DNA of 40,358 nt from assembly GCA_005799065.1 (NCBI GenBank), contig SYHW01000033.1:1-40358 (forward strand). The letters run 5' to 3'. This document shows positions 34,268 through 40,358 of the stretch, piece by piece (the first letter of the stretch is position 1; each line of letters begins with the position of its first letter). The position numbers and the translations under genes are program-made. Under the pieces are notes generated by a model, which saw only the letters and a program-made list of their open reading frames with translations, had not been told where the DNA came from and searched no databases. The stretch comes from Bacteroidota bacterium (GTDB taxonomy: Bacteria > Bacteroidota > Bacteroidia > UBA7662).

Positions 34268-35383
34268 TTACTTGATGCTTCGGAACGTTCGGCTGAACCG
34301 AATTTTGTTGAATAGAGATTTGCTGTAATCGAGACTGAGCCAAACAAAGACTGCCTTGCCCACCACGTGATCTTCGGGTACAAATCCCCAATACCGTGCG
34401 TCGAGGCTGTTGTGGCGGTTATCGCCCATCATCCAGTAGTAGTCCATCTGAAAGGTGTATGCATCAGCGGGTTCATCGTTGATGTACACCTTATTGTCTT
34501 TTACTTCTAGCTTTTGCTTCTCATATACCTCGATGGCCCTCCGGTAGATGTGTATATTGTACATGTTTAAGGGCATACGCATGCCCTTTGCAGGAATAAT
34601 AATGGGGCCATAGAAATCAAGATTCCAAGGATAATGCTCATGGTGCGGGAACACCTCTTCTGTATACTCTCCCTGAGGCATGACATATGGCTCCAGAATG
34701 CGCACATTCCCGAATTGCTTCATCTTCTCGGCATTCTCATCCGTGAGATTGAACATAAAATCGCCCTGCGCTGAAAAAGCACCTCCTTCCGTTACATCCA
34801 TTTTTTCGAGTGTCTTCGGGTTGAAACCACTGCCATCGGTTCTCACTACAAATCGATGTTGTAATCCAGTCGGCCGATCGATCGCCTTGCCGTTGATGTA
34901 GACCATTCGGCTGCGAATGGCCAAGGTATCGCCGGGGATTCCTACACAGCGCTTGATGTAATTGTCGCGTCGATCGACGGGGCGCCAATCTTCCATCGGA
35001 TAATTGAACACAACCACATCATTGTTTTTGATGCTTCCGAAACCGGGCAACCTCCTGTATTTCCATTGAACACCGTCGATATATGACTTTATTTTCAACA
35101 ATGGTAGTGTATTGTGTGCCAAAGGGAAAGCGATGGGTGTCATCGGCATACGGGCTCCGTAGCTCATCTTGCTTACAAAAAGAAAATCGCCTACCATGAG
35201 GCTCTTCTCCATGGAGGGGGTGGGAATGGTGTAGGCCTCAACAGCAAAAGTACGGATCAGACCGGCAGCGATGAGTGCAAAAACAATGGCCTCAATCCAC
35301 TCTCTGGTGGCCGATTTCTTCTTTGCCGTCGCCGATTTTTTCTTTGCCTTGGATTGGCCAGATTGCCAAAATTTCAAATTCAT
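34268..35383 (-). CDS. lepB: signal peptidase I
   Basis: This enzyme cleaves signal peptides from exported proteins. One N-terminal transmembrane helix (IEAIVFALIAAGLIRTFAV, about residues 30-48) leads to the catalytic Ser57 in YTIPTPSMEKSLMVGD. The general-base Lys144 lies in RRDNYIKRCVGIPGD. The C-terminal box MMGDNRHNSLDARYWGFVPEDHVVGKA is intact. The 371 residues include a long insert between the Lys box and the C-terminal box, as in other Bacteroidota LepB. The cytoplasmic N-terminus (residues 12-27) is a duplicated KKKSAT heptad coded by 21-bp repeats. Confidence 0.95.
   Translation of the reverse strand: MNLKFWQSGQSKAKKKSATAKKKSATREWIEAIVFALIAAGLIRTFAVEAYTIPTPSMEKSLMVGDFLFVSKMSYGARMPMTPIAFPLAHNTLPLLKIKSYIDGVQWKYRRLPGFGSIKNNDVVVFNYPMEDWRPVDRRDNYIKRCVGIPGDTLAIRSRMVYINGKAIDRPTGLQHRFVVRTDGSGFNPKTLEKMDVTEGGAFSAQGDFMFNLTDENAEKMKQFGNVRILEPYVMPQGEYTEEVFPHHEHYPWNLDFYGPIIIPAKGMRMPLNMYNIHIYRRAIEVYEKQKLEVKDNKVYINDEPADAYTFQMDYYWMMGDNRHNSLDARYWGFVPEDHVVGKAVFVWLSLDYSKSLFNKIRFSRTFRSIK
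35310..35351. repeat. 21-bp duplication at the lepB 5' end
   Basis: Two 21-base units (35310-35330 and 35331-35351), starting GCCGATTT and differing at three positions or so, encode A-K-K-K-S-A-T-like heptads in the cytoplasmic N-terminus of LepB. Confidence 0.8.
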
Positions 35384-35419
35384 ATGCTTAAATTTAATGA
35401 ACTGATAAACGATACCTCT

Positions 35420-35896
35420 TTACATGGGAGAGGGCAGTGCAGTTGAATCCGGCTGAATAGGTAATACAGTATGTTCAACCCCTACACCGTGTTCGTAGAC
35501 CAATGAGCCTCCCAACCAACCCGTATAAAGCATCAGAACGGTTGCCAACAACATCACGCCAAAAAATATACTCAGTTCACGTTCCAGCATCGTTTTTCTG
35601 CGCAACACCCCCCACATGGCCAGAACAGGAAGCAGCCAAGCCTGAATATACCCCAAGGTCTCGTGTTGTTCGATGGCTTCATGGACTTCAGCGCGCAAAT
35701 CACCCGCTGCATCCTCGGCCCAACCCCCGCTGAGCGCAGACAAGAGTGCGCCCAATGCAGCACCCACCAGCAGAAACCGGCTAAACAACAACAAAGACGG
35801 ATGTTTTCGCCACCAAAACAATAGGTGCGCCAATAGTGCCGACAACAAGAGGGCAATGGGGAAGTGCACGAAGAATGGATGGAGGCGAGCCAACAT
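35420..35896 (-). CDS. DUF2231-family membrane protein
   Basis: This 158-residue integral membrane protein has about four hydrophobic helices. The N-terminus MLARLHPFFVHFPIALLLSAL has the HP..VHFPIAL motif of the DUF2231 family, and HEAIEQHETLGY supplies further histidines, so heme or metal binding is conceivable but unproven. It starts 1 base after the ybaB stop and ends 36 bases before lepB, so it is probably in one transcript with them. The function is not known. Confidence 0.82.
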   Translation of the reverse strand: MLARLHPFFVHFPIALLLSALLAHLLFWWRKHPSLLLFSRFLLVGAALGALLSALSGGWAEDAAGDLRAEVHEAIEQHETLGYIQAWLLPVLAMWGVLRRKTMLERELSIFFGVMLLATVLMLYTGWLGGSLVYEHGVGVEHTVLPIQPDSTALPSPM

Positions 35897-35897
35897 A

Positions 35898-36233
35898 TCA
35901 ACCCATAAATTTTGACAAATCGAGGCCGGGAATATTGGGAATCAGACCTTCTGTTGCTTTCTTAAACTCTGATTTATAGGTTCGGTGGGCCTCCTTGAGT
36001 GCGTCGTTTACAGCCATCAATACGGCTGCCTCTAGTTCCGTTGCTGATAGTTTTTGATGAGCCTCTGGCGTAATCCGAACTTCCCGGATGTGTTTGTTGG
36101 CTGAGGAAACAACGGTCACACCATCTTCAGCGGCTGAGGCGCTCACCGAGATCCCGTCGCATTTAGTTTTGACGTCCTCGACCGCTTCTTTCAGCTTGCC
36201 AATTTTGTCCATCATTCCGAATAAGTCAAACAT
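35898..36233 (-). CDS. ybaB: YbaB/EbfC family nucleoid-associated protein
   Basis: This small DNA-binding protein of 111 residues starts MFDLFGMMDKIGKLKEAVED. The central part (ISVSASAAEDGVTVVSSANKHIREVRITPEA) matches the conserved YbaB beta-sheet, and VLMAVNDALKEAHRTYKSEF matches the following helix. The C-terminus is NIPGLDLSKFMG. YbaB dimers coat and bridge DNA. The usual dnaX/recR neighbours are absent; here it lies between a dehydrogenase and a DUF2231 gene. Confidence 0.92.
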   Translation of the reverse strand: MFDLFGMMDKIGKLKEAVEDVKTKCDGISVSASAAEDGVTVVSSANKHIREVRITPEAHQKLSATELEAAVLMAVNDALKEAHRTYKSEFKKATEGLIPNIPGLDLSKFMG

Positions 36234-36272
36234 AAGGGTATTTTGCGATAAATATAGCCAAAAACAAGTGGT

Positions 36273-37388
36273 TCACTGCTTGGAAACCGGCTTGGGCAGA
36301 CCCCATCGATCCGCCAATGCAAAAAGCTGATCAGAAACATGGGGCGTGAGGGGAATGCCTGTCGCCAACCTCAACTCATGTGCTTGTCGTTCGGGTTCAC
36401 CCGGAACCAGCACGGGCTGGCTTTCATCGACCGGATCACAATGTTTAAAACGCTCAATCCATCGATCTATTGCTGTGAAGTACTGATCGGCACTGCGAAA
36501 TGCATCGATCCGCATGGCCCCAAAAATATGGCCGATTCCATGACCCGGCGGATTTTCTGGCATAGGCAAAAATGAAACAAACGGAGGTACCCATGGCCCA
36601 AAACCTGCACCGGATAGCACACCCGACAACAAATCAACCACGCTGCCTAAGGCATAGCCCTTGTGTCCAGCTTGCTTGCCCACGCTGCCCAATGGGAGAA
36701 GACTCCCCCCATCCCTAAGTATATGGGCTCGGGTTGAGATTTCACCCATTGAATCCACCACCCAGCCCTCCGGAATGGACTCACCTTTGCGCTCGGCTAT
36801 TTCCAATTTACCATTAGCAGCAGCTGAGGTGGCTGTGTCTACTACTATGGCTGGATAACGACGCGCTGGAAATGCCCAACACATTGGATTGGTACCCAAC
36901 ATCCGCTCCCGTCCGCGGGTGGGCACAACGAGTGGACTTGCATTGGTCATGCTCCATCCGATCATATGATGGGGAAGGGCGCGCATGGCGTGATAGGCCG
37001 CGATTCCGTAGTGATTGGAATGGGATACCGTTACCACTGATGAGCCCACTTCTTCCGCCTTCTTAATGGCCAGGTCCATGGCCCATGGCGCTGATACGAG
37101 TCCCAAAGCCCCCCCAGCATGAACGCCTGCTGTCGACGGGGTCTGGTGAACGATGGTCATCTCGGGTTGAACCGAAACACGGCCTGCTTCCCACAAACGG
37201 ACGTACCCGGGCAATCGCGCCACCCCATGCGAATCGACCCCGCGGAGGTCGGCGGCCAACAAAACGTCGGAAGCCTGCCGTGCGTCGTCGCCAGGGCAAC
37301 CCATTTTCAAGAAAACGGCCTCTGCAAACCTCCGAAGCTCCGACTCATCAAATAAAGTCATGAATGATTGGCCTGTTGTCGTGCTCAC
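36273..37388 (-). CDS. Ldh/MDH-2 family NAD(P)-dependent 2-hydroxyacid dehydrogenase
   Basis: This oxidoreductase of the non-Rossmann malate/L-lactate/ureidoglycolate dehydrogenase family oxidises a 2-hydroxyacid. LRGVDSHGVARLPGYV carries the family's active-site His (His54), SHSNHYGIAAYHAMRAL the second conserved His, and GTNPMCWAFPA and DTATSAAANGKLEIAERKGE the cofactor region. The 371 residues are somewhat longer than usual (about 340-350). Start GTG 37388 overlaps the upstream TGA (GTGA); ATG 37361 is the alternative. The coupling to a LutA-like Fe-S protein suggests lactate or a similar acid as substrate, which is an inference. Confidence 0.88.
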   Translation of the reverse strand: MSTTTGQSFMTLFDESELRRFAEAVFLKMGCPGDDARQASDVLLAADLRGVDSHGVARLPGYVRLWEAGRVSVQPEMTIVHQTPSTAGVHAGGALGLVSAPWAMDLAIKKAEEVGSSVVTVSHSNHYGIAAYHAMRALPHHMIGWSMTNASPLVVPTRGRERMLGTNPMCWAFPARRYPAIVVDTATSAAANGKLEIAERKGESIPEGWVVDSMGEISTRAHILRDGGSLLPLGSVGKQAGHKGYALGSVVDLLSGVLSGAGFGPWVPPFVSFLPMPENPPGHGIGHIFGAMRIDAFRSADQYFTAIDRWIERFKHCDPVDESQPVLVPGEPERQAHELRLATGIPLTPHVSDQLFALADRWGLPKPVSKQ

Positions 37389-38116
37389 AAGCCCTCCGCG
37401 ATGAGATCAGCCAAATGAACAATTTGTTCTGGTTTCCAGGAAAGATCGGTCCGTTGCGCAGCAACCGCCCGCAGCTGCATCAAACACCCCATGTCCTCAG
37501 TGATGATATACTCTACTCCCTCGGCACGCGCCGAACGCAGTTTTTCAGCTGCCATTTGTTGAGATAACTCGGGATTGGACTGGTACAGGCCTCCGCCATA
37601 ACCGCAGCAAGCGGAAATCTGAGGTAAATCGACGCATGAAAAGCCACCCCATTCTGAAAGCAGTGGTACTAAGAATTGAGGAGCTCCTTCATTTTGTAGG
37701 CAACACGACACATGGCAGGCCACCCGGCTCGTATGGCCAACATTCTTAACCATGGGCATTTGAGCATGTTGACTAACCCAATCGGATAAGGTAAACACCC
37801 TCTTTTGCAGCGTCCTCACCGCATGATGGGCGGAACCGTTATGAAGTAACAGAGGGGCGTGTACGCTAAACTGGGCCGCGCAATCGGACGACAACACAAC
37901 AACAGGATGTTCACCAGAAAGCTCGGTGATGCACTTACTCGCCACTTCACAGGCTATTTCCTCTTGGCCATGCTGCCATGCAGGAGCGCCGCAACAACCC
38001 GCAGCGCCCGGCACCCGAACGGTGCAGCCTAAACGCTCCAGCACTTTTATCGCATTCATTCCCGTTTCGGGAAAAAATTGATCCACCACACATCCCACAA
38101 ATAGTATTACTTCCAT
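37385..38116 (-). CDS. lutA: LutA-like Fe-S/CCG-domain protein
   Basis: The 243-residue protein contains two CCG domains, as in LutA/GlcF: GCVVDQFFPETGMNAIKVLERLG with CCGAPAWQHG and SSDCAAQF, then CHVSCCLQ, CCGYGGGLYQSNPELS and EDMGCLMQLRA. The spacing and the DQF.P..G.....LE.LG signature match the lactate utilisation subunit LutA. LutB and LutC, normally beside it, are absent from the window. It begins 2 bases after the MFS gene and overlaps the dehydrogenase by 4 bases, so the three are likely one unit. Confidence 0.87.
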   Translation of the reverse strand: MEVILFVGCVVDQFFPETGMNAIKVLERLGCTVRVPGAAGCCGAPAWQHGQEEIACEVASKCITELSGEHPVVVLSSDCAAQFSVHAPLLLHNGSAHHAVRTLQKRVFTLSDWVSQHAQMPMVKNVGHTSRVACHVSCCLQNEGAPQFLVPLLSEWGGFSCVDLPQISACCGYGGGLYQSNPELSQQMAAEKLRSARAEGVEYIITEDMGCLMQLRAVAAQRTDLSWKPEQIVHLADLIAEGL

Positions 38117-38118
38117 TC

Positions 38119-39528
38119 TTAAATTCCGTATTCCTTATGTTTCTTCAGCAAACCAAACATACCGATCATACCTAGGATAAAAAAAAGACTCAACATGAGT
38201 GCAGAATTGCGCATACTTCCTGTGATCAGGTTGATGTACCCAAACGCAAAAGTACCGAATACAATGGCGAATTTCTCGGTCATATCATAGAAGGAAAAAA
38301 ATGAAGCATGACTTTTGGTGTCGGTAGGAATGAGCTTGGCATAGGTGCTGCGGAGCAAGGATTGGCTTCCTCCCATGACTGTACCAACCACAGCCGCCAA
38401 AAGATAGAATTGAATAGAACTGTTCACAAAATAAGCTGCGAAACAGATGGCAATCCATACCACGATACCCCACATAAGTACAGGAATATTTCCGTTTCGA
38501 CGGGAGTAGTATGAGAAAATGTGTGCTCCAGCGATTGCAATTAATTGAATCAGCAATACTGTGGCGATGAGTTCTTCGCTGCCCATATTGAGTTCGCTGG
38601 ATGCAAAAATAGTGGCCAATACCATAATGGTCTGGAGACCGCAGCTGGTAAAAAAATAAGCAAACAAATAACGAAGTAAGGTGGGCATCAAACGAACACG
38701 CTTCCATACACGTTTAAATTCGTCGTAGCCCCGCGACCATAATTGACCTGATCGGTTTTGTCCTGTCGACGTTTCAGGTGGCAGATGCACGAGCGTATAA
38801 AGGGCGAATCCCATCCACCAAATGCCAACCGCCACAAAACTCCATCTCGTGGCCAATGAGCGGTAATGGCCCTGCGCCTCAATTAAAGCAACTTCCATAA
38901 GCACTCCTTGATCCTGAAGTGAACGCGCCATGCCATCAACGTCAAACAAGAGACCAGGGAACATAATCATTACCAAATTCAGAACGAGCAGGGTTACGCT
39001 TCCTATGTAGCCGTAGGAATAACCCTGAGCGCTCACTTGGTCGAATCGATCCGGCGTCGCAATCTCTGGCAGAAATGAGTTATAAAATATGGATGAACCG
39101 GCCCAGCCTACTGCAGCAAGCATAAATAAAGTAAGACCGGGCGCTACATTTTCTTCTGTAAAAAAGAAAAGTGCAGCGCAGCTGATCGACCCCAAACCCG
39201 CAAAGAGTGCCATCATCCGCTTTTTGAGCCCTCCATAATCGGCTAATCCACCCAAAAATGGCGAAATGACTACGATCATAAGATAAGCCGCAGAAAGGGC
39301 GTATGAAAATGCCACAGAGGAGGGCAGCTCCATGCCCGCCCAGTGCACAGGAGCGTCCTGGTCGTTTAAATTGACTGGTTCAAAACCGGCTTTAATAGCC
39401 GCTGCTTTCGTAACAGCGTAGTAATAAACCGGAAAAATCGCTGAGGTAATGCAGAGGTTATAAGCACTGTTGGCCCAATCATACATACACCATGCCCGGA
39501 TGACCCGGGGCTGGTTGTGTTCTGTCAT
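38119..39528 (-). CDS. UMF1-type major facilitator transporter
   Basis: This 469-residue protein has about 12 hydrophobic helices. The N-terminus RAWCMYDWANSAYNLCITSAIFPVYY is the hallmark of the UMF1/Atg22-like branch of the MFS (the YDWANSAY box). FLGGLADYGGLKKRMM is the loop after helix 2, and GSQSLLRSTYAKLIPTDTKSHASFFSFYDMTEKFAIVFG is the second family block. The natural substrate is unknown; amino acid or small-acid transport is possible. A 2-base gap to lutA suggests that the pair and the following dehydrogenase act on a common metabolite. It starts 77 bases after atpC, with a hairpin in the gap. Confidence 0.88.
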   Translation of the reverse strand: MTEHNQPRVIRAWCMYDWANSAYNLCITSAIFPVYYYAVTKAAAIKAGFEPVNLNDQDAPVHWAGMELPSSVAFSYALSAAYLMIVVISPFLGGLADYGGLKKRMMALFAGLGSISCAALFFFTEENVAPGLTLFMLAAVGWAGSSIFYNSFLPEIATPDRFDQVSAQGYSYGYIGSVTLLVLNLVMIMFPGLLFDVDGMARSLQDQGVLMEVALIEAQGHYRSLATRWSFVAVGIWWMGFALYTLVHLPPETSTGQNRSGQLWSRGYDEFKRVWKRVRLMPTLLRYLFAYFFTSCGLQTIMVLATIFASSELNMGSEELIATVLLIQLIAIAGAHIFSYYSRRNGNIPVLMWGIVVWIAICFAAYFVNSSIQFYLLAAVVGTVMGGSQSLLRSTYAKLIPTDTKSHASFFSFYDMTEKFAIVFGTFAFGYINLITGSMRNSALMLSLFFILGMIGMFGLLKKHKEYGI

Positions 39529-39556
39529 GCCCGAAAAATAGCGTAATCGAATTGAA

Positions 39557-39572
39557 CCCCAAAATATTGGGG
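39557..39572. other. perfect hairpin between atpC and the MFS gene
   Basis: CCCCAA (39557-39562), loop AATA, TTGGGG (39567-39572). On the minus strand no T-run follows, although a run of T precedes it. It is not a standard terminator but could slow transcription or act as a bidirectional RNA element at the end of the atp operon. Confidence 0.4.
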
Positions 39573-39605
39573 GACAAAAAAAGTAAAACCTATCCTAAAT
39601 AGTGC

Positions 39606-39854
39606 TTAGGCCTCTGTGAGGATCACAATACGGTTGCGAAGGACCTCCACAACGCCGCCTTTCACTGGGAATACTTGTTCCTTTTGTCCGACCTGCATGA
39701 GTCGGACCTCGCCTTTCGGTATTAAAGTGGCGATGATCGGTGCGTGGTTGTTCAGGATTTCGAAGCCGCCCTCCGTTCCTGGTACTTTCACTGAAGTAAC
39801 TTCACCTTCAAAAAGGCTTTTTTCCGGAGTGAGAATTTCGAGTGTCATGGCCAT
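39606..39854 (-). CDS. atpC: ATP synthase epsilon subunit (short form)
   Basis: The 82-residue protein starts with MTLEILTPEKSLFEGEVTSV (ATG 39848; the adjacent ATG 39854 is in frame). It includes VPGTEGGFEILNNHAPIIATLIPKGEV and VKGGVVEVLRNRIVILTEA, the N-terminal beta-sandwich of the epsilon subunit. The C-terminal two-helix inhibitory domain found in E. coli is absent, as is usual in Bacteroidota. It lies 12 bases downstream of atpD. Epsilon connects the gamma shaft to the c-ring of the F1Fo enzyme. Confidence 0.95.
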   Translation of the reverse strand: MAMTLEILTPEKSLFEGEVTSVKVPGTEGGFEILNNHAPIIATLIPKGEVRLMQVGQKEQVFPVKGGVVEVLRNRIVILTEA

Positions 39855-39866
39855 AAAATTTCAGCA

Positions 39867-40358
<492 letters not shown>

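Overview
The window looks like a core chromosomal segment of a member of the Bacteroidota. The phylum call rests on several independent signs. There is a PorX-type response regulator with a PglZ domain, which belongs to type IX secretion control. LpxC and FabZ are fused in one polypeptide. AtpC is short, and there is a DUF2795 protein. A tandem pair of TonB-dependent receptors carries N-terminal CarboxypepD_reg-like domains. Several promoters match the Bacteroidota pattern TTG-N18/19-TAnnTTTG and have no sigma70-type -10 box. I cannot name a genus. I see no phage, transposase, CRISPR array or tRNA.

Layout. Positions 1-272 hold the first bases of a 16S rRNA gene that leaves the window on the left, its leader and a very good promoter. 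A CoA-binding protein and an FAD oxidoreductase follow on the minus strand. A small cluster of DnaA-box-like sites separates them from a rightward run: dnaB, ung, an aspartate aminotransferase, heptose-7-phosphate kinase and trkH. From 8.9 to 14.2 kb come an ABC permease (minus), queA (plus), and a minus-strand group plsC-gatC-ABC ATPase-pduO-DUF2795. From 14.2 to 15.9 kb are trpS and a deoxynucleoside kinase (plus). From 15.9 to 21.0 kb, all on the minus strand, are membrane pyrophosphatase, a lipoprotein cytochrome c, and an overlapping EVE-pyrR-pyrB operon. From 21.0 to 28.2 kb, porX diverges from an HD phosphohydrolase that leads into lpxD, lpxC/fabZ, lpxA and an ABC ATPase, ending at a clear terminator. 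DprA (minus) and two TonB-dependent receptors (plus) follow. The last part is all minus strand: ATP synthase beta (partial) and epsilon, a UMF1-type MFS transporter, a LutA-like Fe-S protein, an Ldh/MDH-2 family dehydrogenase, YbaB/EbfC, a DUF2231 membrane protein and signal peptidase I.

How the genes fit together. Much of the set serves the cell envelope: lipid A first steps, heptose activation, phospholipid acylation, signal peptide removal, outer-membrane uptake and T9SS control. The rest covers nucleotide metabolism and DNA maintenance (pyrB/pyrR, deoxynucleoside kinase, HD phosphohydrolase, ung, dnaB, dprA, ybaB), translation (trpS, gatC, queA) and energy or ion balance (hppA, trkH, ATP synthase).

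I found no clearly new multi-gene system. The most distinctive signals are small-scale. One is the DnaA-box-like cluster at the point where transcription diverges beside dnaB. Another is a shared 12-base promoter element lying against two start codons, which implies leaderless or nearly leaderless mRNAs. A third is an unusual density of short tandem duplications at gene ends and in gene junctions, some read into protein (PlsC N-terminus, EVE C-terminus, LepB N-terminus). All start choices and functions come from reading the sequence; no database search was possible.
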